Origin: Dawidia soli | Lineage (GTDB): Bacteria > Bacteroidota > Bacteroidia > Cytophagales > Cyclobacteriaceae | Assembly (NCBI RefSeq): GCF_018598185.1 | Contig: NZ_JAHESC010000006.1 | Coordinates: 62,001-126,000, forward strand | Direction of reading: 5' to 3' | DNA: 64,000 bases | In this document: positions 11,421-20,487 of the stretch, piece after piece | Layout: each line of letters starts with the position of its first letter | Numbering within the stretch: position 1 is the first letter of the stretch | Notes under the pieces: model-generated | The model's input: only the letters and a program-made list of their open reading frames with translations | Databases searched by the model: none | Told to the model about the DNA's origin: nothing | Made by a program: the position numbers and the translations under genes

Positions 11421-12755
11421 ATGAAACTTTCCTTACATGCCCTTCTGTATATAACGCTGGTATTTGTATGCGTATGTTGTGAACCCCGAAAGGCCGAAAC
11501 ACCGCCTCCAACGACAGCCGATACTATACAAACAGCACGGAAGCAGACTTTGACGCTGCCCGAACCGTATGCCACCGAATCGGTGAAGAAGTTCAGTAAT
11601 GTGGTAGGATGGGATGAAAATATTACACCGGTTGCGCCGCGGGGTTTTACCGTGACGCGCTTTGCCGACGGGCTTAAGAATCCGCGGTGGATCTACGTGG
11701 CGCCGAACGGCGACATATTTGTCTCAGAAGCCAACACCGAGACCAAGGTGCCTGAAAAAGTAGGCAATGCCGTGTCGGGAAAAAGCAAGTCACAGAACCT
11801 GGGCAGGAGTGCCAACCGCATCACGTTGTTTAAGGACACCGACAACAACGGTACCATCGACCAACGTCATGTTTATTTGTCGGAGCTAAACCAACCGTTT
11901 GGTATGCTGATCCTGAACGGATCCTTTTACGTGGCCAACACCGACGGGATCTGGCAATATCCTTACCAGGAGGGGCAGACAACGATGCGGGGTACGGGTA
12001 AAAAGATCTTGTCGTTGCCGGCCGGCGGCTATAATAATCACTGGACGCGCAACATCATTGCCAATGCCGACGGCACGAAGATCTATGTATCGGTCGGCTC
12101 GGGGAGCAACAGCGCCGAGCATGGTTTTGAGCATGAGATCCGCCGCGCCAATATACTCGAGATCAACCCCGATGGTACCGGTGAACGCGTTGTGGCCGCA
12201 GGCCTTCGCAACCCGGTGGGCATGGACCTGCAACCCGGTACCCACACGCTGTGGACGGCTGTCAATGAACGTGACGACCTGGGAGATGAGCTCGTGCCGG
12301 ATTACATTACCAGTGTGAAAGATGGCGGGTTTTACGGGTGGCCCTATACTTATTTTGGAACACATGACGATCCGGCTGTAAAAGAGCCGCTGCCCGATTC
12401 CCTTCAGCAGGTGATCGTACCGGATGTGCCGGTGGGTGCTCATACGGCTTCGCTGGGACTCGCGTTCTATGATGGCAAGGTATTTCCTGGGCACTATCAC
12501 GGAGGCGCGTTCGTGGGGCAGCACGGCTCCTGGAACCGTTCCAGGCTGAGCGGCTATAAAGTGATCTTTGTTCCCTTTGCAAACGGCGTACCCGGCACGC
12601 CCGAAGATTTTTTGACCGGCTTCATCAAGGACGAGGCCACCGGCGAAGTATATGGCCGGCCGGTGTGTGTGGCGGTGACGCCTGACGGATCCCTGCTGGT
12701 GGCGGACGATGCATCGAATATCATCTGGCGCGTGAGCGTGACCCAACCGCAGTAA
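11421..12755 (+). CDS. sorbosone dehydrogenase-like lipoprotein (PQQ beta-propeller family)
   Basis: A 444-residue secreted protein of the sorbosone/soluble glucose dehydrogenase beta-propeller family. The N terminus is a signal sequence ending in a lipobox-like VCVCC, so it is probably a lipoprotein. Family segments include LKNPRWIYVAPNGDIFVSEA, the VAAGLRNPVGMDLQPGT region, VNERDDLGDELVPDY (acidic residues typical of the Ca/PQQ site), GGFYGWPYTYFG and HGSWNRS. Such proteins oxidise aldoses or related sugars with PQQ, but the real substrate and cofactor are not shown here. A short GC hairpin (11392-11406) lies just before the start. Confidence 0.8.
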   Translation: MKLSLHALLYITLVFVCVCCEPRKAETPPPTTADTIQTARKQTLTLPEPYATESVKKFSNVVGWDENITPVAPRGFTVTRFADGLKNPRWIYVAPNGDIFVSEANTETKVPEKVGNAVSGKSKSQNLGRSANRITLFKDTDNNGTIDQRHVYLSELNQPFGMLILNGSFYVANTDGIWQYPYQEGQTTMRGTGKKILSLPAGGYNNHWTRNIIANADGTKIYVSVGSGSNSAEHGFEHEIRRANILEINPDGTGERVVAAGLRNPVGMDLQPGTHTLWTAVNERDDLGDELVPDYITSVKDGGFYGWPYTYFGTHDDPAVKEPLPDSLQQVIVPDVPVGAHTASLGLAFYDGKVFPGHYHGGAFVGQHGSWNRSRLSGYKVIFVPFANGVPGTPEDFLTGFIKDEATGEVYGRPVCVAVTPDGSLLVADDASNIIWRVSVTQPQ

Positions 12756-12789
12756 TCATTCTGTTCTTCCCTTCCGCAACGAAACGTCT

Positions 12790-13608
12790 ATGTCCCGGCG
12801 TCTTTCCTCGTATACGCGTCTGGCCCGTTACCTCGCTTTGGGCGGGTCGATCGCCATTGGACTGGTCTACATCGGCATCGGCACGATCGCTATGTTGTCG
12901 CTGCTACGGCTGAAGGACGGGGGTGCGGACGAAGACAGTATGCTGGAGTTCCTGACGGAGCTTCCGGCGGGATGGATTCTCGTGTCCAGCATCCTGATCG
13001 GTATGTTGTGTTATATCGCGTGGCGATTGTACGAAGCGATCGCCAATCCTTTTCACGTGCCGCGCACGACCCGGGGAATCCTGACGCGTGTCGGCACGGC
13101 GCTGAGCGGTGTGGCGTATGCGATCATTGCCCTGTCGGCGGTGCAGGCGCTGCTGGGGATTGCCCTGGAGGGCGACGGTGTGGAGGAGCAGCGGCTGCTG
13201 ATCGAAGCGGTGCTGGACTGGCGGGGCGGGGTGTGGCTGATCGGAATTACCGGCGTGCTGGTGGGTATCACCGGGTTGTTGGAAATCTATCACGTCGTGC
13301 GCTGGCAGTATGTTTCCCGTTTGGAGATGCAGCGGCTTTCGCACATGGGGCGACGCTTGCTTCATGGGCTCGCGTGGTATGGTCACTTCTCCCGTGCGAC
13401 GATCCTGTTGATCATGGCCTACTTTCTTTTGCAGGGTGCGATCCATGCCGATCCTGAAGCGGTAGTGAATACCGATAAGGCTTTCAACTTTATCGGCGAA
13501 AGCATGTTGGGGCATCCGTTGTTTGTGATCGTGGCGATCGGAACGATCGCTTATGGCGTCTTTATGATCCTGCAGGGTATATACCTGAAATGGGAAAAGG
13601 ACCGGTAA
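12790..13608 (+). CDS. DUF1206 integral membrane protein
   Basis: A 272-residue protein with about six membrane helices arranged as three repeats of a two-helix unit, each starting with a pattern like RYLALGGSIAIGLVYIGIG or RVGTALSGVAYAIIALSA and ending in a Y-x-x-W-R-L/I-Y-like segment. This is the layout of the DUF1206 family, whose function is unknown. It follows the sorbosone-dehydrogenase-like gene by 34 bp in the same direction and may be cotranscribed. A terminator for the convergent gene overlaps its last codons. Confidence 0.75.
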   Translation: MSRRLSSYTRLARYLALGGSIAIGLVYIGIGTIAMLSLLRLKDGGADEDSMLEFLTELPAGWILVSSILIGMLCYIAWRLYEAIANPFHVPRTTRGILTRVGTALSGVAYAIIALSAVQALLGIALEGDGVEEQRLLIEAVLDWRGGVWLIGITGVLVGITGLLEIYHVVRWQYVSRLEMQRLSHMGRRLLHGLAWYGHFSRATILLIMAYFLLQGAIHADPEAVVNTDKAFNFIGESMLGHPLFVIVAIGTIAYGVFMILQGIYLKWEKDR

Positions 13609-13618
13609 GATACCGGCC
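13590..13618 (-). terminator. terminator for the S74-a gene
   Basis: The stem CCGGT/ACCGG (13602-13606 with 13612-13616, 5-nt loop) is followed on the minus strand by TCCTTTTCC. It lies just past the end of the S74-a gene and overlaps the end of the convergent DUF1206 gene. Confidence 0.45.
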
Positions 13619-13632
13619 CTTATTCACGTTGT

Positions 13633-15699
13633 CTATTTTATGCTGGCCGAGCGTGACGCTGCCGGTGCATTGGCGGTATTGCCGGTTGTCCCATTTTCCA
13701 GTGCCTGTACCCGTTGGGTGAGCGCTTCGATCAACCGGCGTTGGCTGTCGATCAGTGCCTGTTGTTCCTGCACGGCTTTGACGAGGGGCACGACAAACTC
13801 GGCATAGCTGAGGCTATACCAATTCTCCGGTTTTTCGGGGCGGCAGACGCCGCTGAAGTCGAAGTTGACCTGTTGTGCGGCTGCTTCTACCTCCTGCGCG
13901 ATAAAGCCGGTGTGCACGGCCAGGTCGCGTGGGATGGCCGAAGCGTCGATTCCCGCGGCTGTGTTCCTGGCGGTAATGACGTCGTGGTTGATGCGGTAGG
14001 TTACGGGGCGCAGGTGTTGGATAAATTCCAGGCCGGGTACATTTTCGCGGATGTCGGTTTTAAAGCGGCCGTCGGAGGCGGCTGTCCAGTTCACCTGGCC
14101 GCCGATCTTCGTGACGGCGGTATTGCCAATGCGGACTTCGTTGGAATTAAAGACCTGTGCGCCGGAGCCGATCGCGGTAGCGTTCGTCAAACTATAGTAT
14201 CCCTGAAAGGCGGCATAACCAATGGCGGTATTGTACTCGCCGCCTGCATAGGATGCCAATGCGGCATATCCCACAGCGGTGTTGCGATTGCCGTCGGTAC
14301 CTTGCATGGCCTTCATTCCTACGGCGGTGTTGCGACTGCCCTGTCTGTTCTCAAATAGTGTCTCCACGCCGAGGGCGGTGTTGTCCACGCCGTCGATGTT
14401 GTTATACAATGCTTTGAATCCCACCGCTGCATTGAAACTGCCCGTGCCGTTTTTAAAGAGTGCCCGGTTGCCCAGGCAACTATTCCATTTGCCTCCCGCG
14501 TTTCCGTACATGGTATATGTTCCTACGGCGCAATTTTCGAAGCCTTCGTTTTCTGACAGACAAAAGGAGCCTACTGCTACGTTGTCCCACCCGTCGGAGT
14601 TGAACTGGGCTTTAAAGCCGACGGCGGTGTTGTCAGAGCCATACGAGCGATATAATGCTTCCGCACCCATGGCGGTGTTGTTGTTTGCGGAAGTGTTTGA
14701 ATATAATGCATCCTGGCCCACGGCGGTGTTGTTTTTCCCGGTAGTGTTCAGCCGCAGCGTGTTGAAGCCGAGTGTGGTGTTGGCGGCGCCGGTCAGGTTA
14801 TCGGCCAGGGAAAACGTACCGACCGCGGTATTTACCGTGCCGGTGGTGTTGGCATAGAGGGCGTGATGTCCTACGGCAACGTTGTCGGAGGCTGTATTGT
14901 GGTATAGCGAATAAACGCCCACGCTGACATTATACCGTCCGAATATATTGTCATATAACGCGCCGGCGCCGATGGCGGTGTTGGCTGAGCTGGACTCGCT
15001 TCGGTAGAGCGCACGCCAGCCGACGGCAGTGTTTTGGCTGGCCGTAACGCTGCTGAATCCACTTTGATAACCAATGTACGCATTATCGTTTACGGACTGG
15101 TCGTCGTTCAGTCCCGCTCCTTCGCCCAGGTATACCGAGCGGCCGGTATTGAGCTGTTCCAGCTGGCCGGCGGTAGAGAGACGAAGGTGCGGTATATCGC
15201 TGGTACGCATGACCAGCGGCATGTTGTCTTTTGTGCCCAGGAAGTTGTTTGCGTTTGTGCCGACGTTGCCGGAAATATTCCAGGCGCTGTCTGCGCTGGC
15301 AGAAGAGATCTCTGTGGTTCCGGCCTTGAGCGCGTAGAGGGCATACGGCACGCTCATGAGCTGGCTGGCGCCGTAGAGTTGGCCGTCGATACTTACCTGC
15401 AAGAAATAGGGGCCGGCCGACCAGTCGACGGTTGACAGGTCGCCGCTGCGGTCGTCGCCTTCGCCGATGGTAAGATTGACAAGTCCTGTTTCGGTCGCGG
15501 TGGTGCGGTGGTTCTCGCTATAGACGGCTTGTCCGGCGGCGTTGCCTTGCACGATGCGTATACCGACGAGCGCGGTGCTGTTGGCTTTTACCTGGCCGGC
15601 GGCGTCGCGTAAAACGGCTTGATATTTAAAGCCTGCCGGGGCCTGTGCCCAGGCGCTTATACTGATGATGGCGAGTAGAAATATAGACAGTGTTTTCAT
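13633..15699 (-). CDS. tail-fibre-type repeat protein with peptidase S74 chaperone domain (copy a)
   Basis: A 688-residue exported protein. A signal peptide (MKTLSIFLLAIISISAWAQ) is followed by a Bacteroidota N-terminal domain starting PAGFKYQAVLRDAAG. Then come many short tandem repeats of the NTAVGxxALxxNT type (roughly residues 195-515), the head-like repeats of trimeric adhesins. The C terminus is an S74 endosialidase-type intramolecular chaperone (SDGRFKTDIRENVPGLEFI...VTYRINHD) and a coiled coil (EQQALIDSQRRLIEALTQRV). The S542/K547 pair of the self-cleavage motif SDxRxK is present. It lies 34 bp after the small T9SS gene. Probably a trimeric surface or secreted fibre; its target is unknown. 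Confidence 0.85.
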   Translation of the reverse strand: MKTLSIFLLAIISISAWAQAPAGFKYQAVLRDAAGQVKANSTALVGIRIVQGNAAGQAVYSENHRTTATETGLVNLTIGEGDDRSGDLSTVDWSAGPYFLQVSIDGQLYGASQLMSVPYALYALKAGTTEISSASADSAWNISGNVGTNANNFLGTKDNMPLVMRTSDIPHLRLSTAGQLEQLNTGRSVYLGEGAGLNDDQSVNDNAYIGYQSGFSSVTASQNTAVGWRALYRSESSSANTAIGAGALYDNIFGRYNVSVGVYSLYHNTASDNVAVGHHALYANTTGTVNTAVGTFSLADNLTGAANTTLGFNTLRLNTTGKNNTAVGQDALYSNTSANNNTAMGAEALYRSYGSDNTAVGFKAQFNSDGWDNVAVGSFCLSENEGFENCAVGTYTMYGNAGGKWNSCLGNRALFKNGTGSFNAAVGFKALYNNIDGVDNTALGVETLFENRQGSRNTAVGMKAMQGTDGNRNTAVGYAALASYAGGEYNTAIGYAAFQGYYSLTNATAIGSGAQVFNSNEVRIGNTAVTKIGGQVNWTAASDGRFKTDIRENVPGLEFIQHLRPVTYRINHDVITARNTAAGIDASAIPRDLAVHTGFIAQEVEAAAQQVNFDFSGVCRPEKPENWYSLSYAEFVVPLVKAVQEQQALIDSQRRLIEALTQRVQALENGTTGNTANAPAASRSASIK
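14170..15110 (-). repeat. coding tandem repeats of S74-a
   Basis: Imperfect in-frame repeats encoding NTAVG/ALYxNT-type units, seen on the plus strand as recurring GGCGGTGTTG-like cores at irregular coding-length spacings of several tens of bases. They belong to the S74-a gene and are not a separate element. Confidence 0.75.
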
Positions 15700-15733
15700 A
15701 GCGGGTGGATTTTTCGTGTTTGGGGTAGCGTGG

Positions 15734-16210
15734 TTATTGTTTGATGATCTTAAAATGACGTACGAGCGCGCGGCCTCTTTTCACCTGAAGCAGGTAGGTG
15801 GCGCCGGGCAGGGATTCAAAGGAGATTTCGGTCAGGTCTGTGACCAGGCCCTCCCGCACGGGCAGGCCGCGTGCATCGAGCACGGTATACCGAAGGTGTG
15901 CTGTCCGGGAGTCGTTGCGGAGGTATAGCAGGGCATTGACGGGATTGGGATATACCGTGAGCGGAATTCCGGCATCGCGGTCTTCTTGCGGGCGCACCAG
16001 CAGTGCCGGCTGGTGGAACCCTTGCGTGAGATGATGCGGAAGGGTGGCGGTGGTTTCGATGGCTACTTCGCCGACGGTGAAGGTCAGGGAACCGGCGTTT
16101 TGTTTGAACGCGTCGCCGGCGGCGGAGACGACTTCCTGGTGTTGGGCGGCCAGTGTCAGCGTGAGCAACACCAGCAGCCCTGTGAGGGCGCTTTTTGGGG
16201 GAGCTTTCAT
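15734..16210 (-). CDS. small T9SS-sorted secreted protein (copy a)
   Basis: A 158-residue secreted protein. The signal peptide (about residues 1-22) is followed by a short domain with QEVVSAAGDAFKQNAGSLTFTVGEVAIET and LTQGFHQP, and a type A T9SS C-terminal sorting domain (YPNPVNALLYL ... LVRHFKIIKQ). This GxLTFTVGEVxIxT...LTQGFHQP pattern is common in Bacteroidota proteins encoded next to S74 repeat proteins. It precedes S74-a by 34 bp. No enzymatic motif is seen. It is a paralogue of the protein at 19190-19669. Confidence 0.75.
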   Translation of the reverse strand: MKAPPKSALTGLLVLLTLTLAAQHQEVVSAAGDAFKQNAGSLTFTVGEVAIETTATLPHHLTQGFHQPALLVRPQEDRDAGIPLTVYPNPVNALLYLRNDSRTAHLRYTVLDARGLPVREGLVTDLTEISFESLPGATYLLQVKRGRALVRHFKIIKQ

Positions 16211-16457
16211 AGTATATAATTTACGTGTTTCGAAATGTCGGGACGCGATGGCGCGGCATGTCGGATAAAGATCCGTGGGCGGCAGGATCCTGTGACGACA
16301 AGAACGGGAAGCGACTATAGGAAATGGCCTGGAAAGGACTGGGGGAAATCGTTTTCACTGACTGCTGATCGGCACGCTGGGACAGCCTTTCCACGAATGA
16401 ATATACATATAAAAAGAGAGATCGCCTATTAAAATAGCAAATAGGAGAAGTGTATAG

Positions 16458-16486
16458 AAAGGGCCCGGTGGGGTGCCGGGCCTTTT
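16458..16486 (-). terminator. terminator after S74-b
   Basis: A perfect stem GGCCCGG/CCGGGCC (16462-16468 with 16476-16482) is followed on the minus strand by CCCTTTCTAT. It lies just past the end of the S74-b gene, so the two T9SS/S74 cassettes are probably separate transcription units. Confidence 0.7.
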
Positions 16487-16502
16487 CCGTTACAGGGGTG
16501 TG

Positions 16503-19142
16503 TCAGTTACCGGCTCGTGCGACCGGTGTTGTGTTATGTTGTGACGCGTTGGCTTTGTCGTTTCTGATAAGCTCCCCGATGACCTGTTGTTGTTCCTTCA
16601 ACAGGGCTGCTTGCGCTTCCAGCTGCGCCTGCAGGTCCTTCAGCAGGATCTGTTGTTCCTGGACGGCTTTGACCAGGGGTACGACAAACTCGGCATAGCT
16701 CAGACTATACCAGTCTTGCGCGTTGACCGGTGCGTTCACACCGCTGAAGTCGAATTGTATGGCCCTGGCGGCGGCTTCTACTTCCTGGGCGATGAAACCC
16801 GTGTGTACTGTCAGGTCGGCGGGAATGCCTTGGGTGCTTTCACGCGCGGCAATGACGGCGTGGTTGATGCGATATGTCACCGGGCGCAAGCGGGTGATAA
16901 ACTCCAGGCCGGGTACATTTTCGCGGATGCCGGTTTTAAAGCGGCCGTCGGAAGCGGCGCTCCAGTTCACCTGGCCACCGATCTTAGTAACGGACCGGTT
17001 GCCGATGCGTACTTCGTTGGAGGCCGTTACGTCGGCTTCGAAGCCAATAGCCGTGGAGTTGGTGTAGGCCGTACCGTTGAGAAACGCGTTGGCGCCGACG
17101 GCCGTGTTATGGCTGCCGCCGATGTTCGCAGCCAGTGTCGCAACGCCTATCGCTGTATTAAAGGAACCATAGAGGTTGTTTTCCATGGCGCCAAGGCCCA
17201 CGGCCGTGTTCACGCGCCCGTTGTCGCTTTGGTTCAGGGCTTTTACGCCCACGGCTACGTTGCCATCACCCTCCCGTGAAACCTGGAGCGCCAGTGCACC
17301 AACGGCTGTGTTATTGGAAGCATGGTTGTTGGCCAAAGCACTACGGCCGATGGCGGTGTTCTGGTTGCCGTCCAAATTCCCATAGGATGCGAAGGGGCCG
17401 ATGGCGACGTTGTCACTGCCCGTGATGTTTTGTGCTGCTGCAAGATTGCCGAGTGCGCTGTTGTATTTACCCGAGACGTTGTCGATCAGGGCATAAGCGC
17501 CGATGGCGGTATTGCCAAGACCCGTTACATTCTTGCTGAGCGCGGTGTGACCTACGGCAGTGTTGACTACGCCGTTGACGTTGGCGGCAAGCGCTTCGGT
17601 GCCGATCGCGGTGTTTGCACTACCCTCGTTATTTGAGAACATGGCTTTATAGCCCACGGCTACGTTGCTGGTAGAATGGTTGTTGGCAAGCGCCAGCGCG
17701 CCGACGGCGGTATTTTGATCACCCTGTTGCTCGGCCTGGAGCGCCTGATACCCCAAGGCGGTATTGTTGTTGGCGGTCGTTATGCTGGTCAGGGCTTCGT
17801 GGCCGACGGCCGTGTTTGACGTTCCCGTTGTGTTGGCGTATAACGCGCGATAGCCCGTTGCGGTATTGTTAGAACCGGTATTGCGATAGAGGGCCAAGGC
17901 ACCGGTGGCGGTGTTTTGCGCGCCGGTCTGGTTTAGATGCAGGGCCCGCCAGCCGAGGGCGGTGTTGAAGCTGGCGGTGGTATTGGCAAAGAGGGCTTCG
18001 TGGCCCAGGGCGCTGTTGGAGGCGCCGGTGGTGGTGGCATACAGGGAGCGGGAGCCTGCGGCGGTATTAAAACTGCCGGTGGAGTTATATACCATGGCTT
18101 CCATACCGAGCGCAACGTTGTTACGGCCGGAGGTGTTGCCGAGCAGCGCGCTCTGACCGGCTGCTGTGTTATAGCTTCCCGTGGTGTTGGCGCGGAGCGC
18201 ATTGTTACCGGTAGCGGTATTCGCCGTGCCGTTTTGATTGGACGTGAGTGCCTGTACACCCACAGCGACGTTGCCGGACCCATCATTGCTGTACAATGCA
18301 GCATGTCCCACGGCAACGTTGTTGGTGCCCCAGGTGTTAAAATATAAAGCATAGGTGCCGAATGCGGAGTTATAATTGCCGTAGGCGTTGGTGGTAGCGG
18401 CGTGCATTCCCACCGCTGTGTTGAAGCTGCCCTGGGTGTTCGTACGCAACGAACGATATCCTATTGCCGTGTTCTGGCTGCCGGTATTATTGGATTGACC
18501 GGCCTGACTTCCGACAAATGTATTGAAGTTGTCGGTTTGGTCGTCGTTCTCGCCGGCGTACTCGCCTAGGAATACCGAGCCACCCGTACCGAGGGGCTCG
18601 ATCTGTCCGCCGGTATTGATGCGCACGCGGGGTTTGTTGTTGGTGCGGATCACCAGCGGGGTGTCGTCTGTGGTACCCAGAAAGTTATTGGCGGTGGTGC
18701 CGGCATTTCCGTACAGGCTCCAGACGCTGTCGGCATTGAGCGCGGAGGCGCCGCCGCTGCCCGACGTGAGCGCATACAGTGCATAGGGCACGCTCATGAG
18801 CTGGCTGGAGCCGAAGAACTGCCCGTCGACGCTCACGCGCAGGAAGTATGGCCCGTTGGCCCAGTCTATGGTGGACAGCTCGCGCGGTCGGTCGGCGCCT
18901 TCACCGATGGTGAGGTTGATGAGCCCCGTTTCAGTAGACGTTACGTGGTGGGATTCGGTATAGACGGGCTGGCCTTCGGCACTGCCCTGTACAATGCTGA
19001 TGCCGATGGTCGCGGAAGCGTTGGTTTTGAGCTCGCCGCCGGCATCGCGGATGATGGCTTGATATTTAAAGCCTGCCGGCACCTGGGCCAATGCCGCTAC
19101 GCCGATGAACAGGAGGGATACGATTATAGACAGTTTTTTCAT
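16503..19142 (-). CDS. tail-fibre-type repeat protein with peptidase S74 chaperone domain (copy b)
   Basis: An 879-residue paralogue of the protein at 13633-15699 with the same order: signal peptide, PAGFKYQAIIRDAGG N-terminal domain, NTAVG-type head repeats (about residues 195-695), S74 chaperone (SDGRFKTGIRENVPG) and a C-terminal coiled coil (QEQQILLKDLQAQLEAQAALL). The putative self-cleavage dyad is S731/K736. The length difference from copy a lies mainly in the number of head repeats, as expected from slippage or unequal recombination. It starts 47 bp after its small T9SS partner. Probably a long trimeric surface or secreted fibre. Confidence 0.85.
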   Translation of the reverse strand: MKKLSIIVSLLFIGVAALAQVPAGFKYQAIIRDAGGELKTNASATIGISIVQGSAEGQPVYTESHHVTSTETGLINLTIGEGADRPRELSTIDWANGPYFLRVSVDGQFFGSSQLMSVPYALYALTSGSGGASALNADSVWSLYGNAGTTANNFLGTTDDTPLVIRTNNKPRVRINTGGQIEPLGTGGSVFLGEYAGENDDQTDNFNTFVGSQAGQSNNTGSQNTAIGYRSLRTNTQGSFNTAVGMHAATTNAYGNYNSAFGTYALYFNTWGTNNVAVGHAALYSNDGSGNVAVGVQALTSNQNGTANTATGNNALRANTTGSYNTAAGQSALLGNTSGRNNVALGMEAMVYNSTGSFNTAAGSRSLYATTTGASNSALGHEALFANTTASFNTALGWRALHLNQTGAQNTATGALALYRNTGSNNTATGYRALYANTTGTSNTAVGHEALTSITTANNNTALGYQALQAEQQGDQNTAVGALALANNHSTSNVAVGYKAMFSNNEGSANTAIGTEALAANVNGVVNTAVGHTALSKNVTGLGNTAIGAYALIDNVSGKYNSALGNLAAAQNITGSDNVAIGPFASYGNLDGNQNTAIGRSALANNHASNNTAVGALALQVSREGDGNVAVGVKALNQSDNGRVNTAVGLGAMENNLYGSFNTAIGVATLAANIGGSHNTAVGANAFLNGTAYTNSTAIGFEADVTASNEVRIGNRSVTKIGGQVNWSAASDGRFKTGIRENVPGLEFITRLRPVTYRINHAVIAARESTQGIPADLTVHTGFIAQEVEAAARAIQFDFSGVNAPVNAQDWYSLSYAEFVVPLVKAVQEQQILLKDLQAQLEAQAALLKEQQQVIGELIRNDKANASQHNTTPVARAGN
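17050..18530 (-). repeat. coding tandem repeats of S74-b
   Basis: About 1.5 kb of degenerate in-frame repeats encoding NTAxG/ALxxNTTG-type units. They are more numerous than in S74-a and are the likely site of copy-number change. Confidence 0.75.
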
Positions 19143-19189
19143 AATGGGATTTTTTTAAACGTATAGACAAAAGTGATTTAGAGATTACA

Positions 19190-19669
19190 TCATTGCCTGG
19201 TGATCTTGAAGGTTTGAATGAGCGCCGACTGCTTTTTTATCTGCAGCACATAGGTGGCGGGTGGTAATGCATCGAACGAGATCTCGGTCAGCTCGGTGAC
19301 CGGACCTTCGCGTACCGGGAGGCCGCGCAGATCCAATACCGTATACCGGGCGCCCGGCAGCTGCCGGCGGCTTTGGAGGTAGAGTCGCGTCCCTACGGGA
19401 TTGGGATAGGCGAAGAACGGCTGATCATTTTCCTGACCGGGGCGAAAGTTCTTTACCGATAGCCGCGGCTGATGAAAGCCTTGTGTCAGGCTTTTGTGTG
19501 GGGCGGGCACGGTTTCGATGGCGACTTCACCGAGGGTGAAGGTCAGTGAACCGGTGGCCTGTACGAACGAGTCGCCGGCGACCGATACGACGTCATGCTG
19601 CTGTGCCCAGAGGGGCAGTGATAGCAGCGCGAGGATTCCTGTGAGGTTTTTCCTGGGGGGTGCTTTCAT
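19190..19669 (-). CDS. small T9SS-sorted secreted protein (copy b)
   Basis: A 159-residue paralogue of the protein at 15734-16210. It has the signal peptide (KNLTGILALLSLPLWAQ), the HDVVSVAGDSFVQATGSLTFTLGEVAIET and LTQGFHQP core, and a T9SS sorting domain (YPNPVGTRLYL ... LIQTFKITRQ). It leads the upstream cassette, 47 bp before S74-b. The conserved pairing suggests the small protein and the fibre act together at the cell surface; that is inference. Confidence 0.75.
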   Translation of the reverse strand: MKAPPRKNLTGILALLSLPLWAQQHDVVSVAGDSFVQATGSLTFTLGEVAIETVPAPHKSLTQGFHQPRLSVKNFRPGQENDQPFFAYPNPVGTRLYLQSRRQLPGARYTVLDLRGLPVREGPVTELTEISFDALPPATYVLQIKKQSALIQTFKITRQ

Positions 19670-20487
19670 GGAACATTTTGTTTTACGTGGAACATATCGT
19701 TATAAATCAAAGACAATAGGAGCGTGTGCATTTGCTTGAGGCGAATGCCGGAGGATAGGTTTAGTGAGAGAATAAAGGAGGCGCGACGGCGCTTTTGAGA
19801 TAACCCTTTCGCTACATGCTAAAGCCAACCAACAACGTGGTTATCTGATTGTGAATATACGGGTTGAAATATATTATTAACTTAAGTACATAATTAATTA
19901 TTGGGGAAATTGGGAAAATTATATGGGAGTTGTATGAAACAGAAGGGGGGTGGGGTTGTCATTTTGCAGACGGGGTGCCGACGGCAGTCGAAGACTGGAT
20001 ACAGTATCAGGCACTCCCGACTATCGGGATCTCTGCTTCGCTCAGACTTGCCAGGTGTGTGCGATGTATCGTGTTGTAAATACAAGTGATGGCTGTTGCC
20101 TGTGGGCCTCGAAAACAATTTACGGGGCGGCCGGGGGTCGGGAGACCCCCTCCATTAGGTGCACGAAGAGTGCTGGGCACAAGTCGCCCTCCCTTCGGTC
20201 GGAAGACTTGCGCCAGATGCTTGTGTGTGTGTGTAGGGACTGCGCCCCTACTACCTCTTAAGCTTTTTTGCTGGCGCAAAAGTCTGGGATAGAAATTATT
20301 AGTACGGTGCTTGATTTGTGACAATGCCTCGCGCCGGATGTGCCGTGGTGTTGAGCTTTGGGGCAAAGGATATTGAGCTTTTTAACAAAGTGTTATCTTG
20401 CGGGGGGATGGAACTTTGTGGTTGGAGGCCTGGGAGTACAATAGTTCGCGGGCGGTGTCGTCTTAACACACAAAAATACGATATGTC
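19670..20487. other. 818-bp intergenic region without a gene
   Basis: I find no credible gene here. It holds an AT-rich stretch (about 19840-19930), a small palindrome TCCCGA/TCGGGA (20015-20029), one member of the double-stem repeat family (20133-20220) and a short GT run near 20225. The left part should carry the promoter of the small T9SS gene on the minus strand and the right part that of the AraC gene, but no full consensus promoter is clear. Confidence 0.6.
20133..20220. repeat. double-stem dispersed repeat, copy 1
   Basis: The first stem is GGGGGTC/GACCCCC (20133-20150). A spacer follows, then a second stem from GGGCACAAGTC (20175) to GACTTGCGCC, ending in the conserved box GCGCCAGATGC (20210-20220). 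The same two-stem plan and end box occur at 32829 and twice at 49539-49689 with different stem sequences. Confidence 0.6.

Noticed and set aside
17050-18530. Regularly spaced repeats that could suggest a CRISPR array
   Set aside because: The repeats are degenerate, in frame, vary in spacing and encode NTAVG-type fibre repeats; no cas gene is present.
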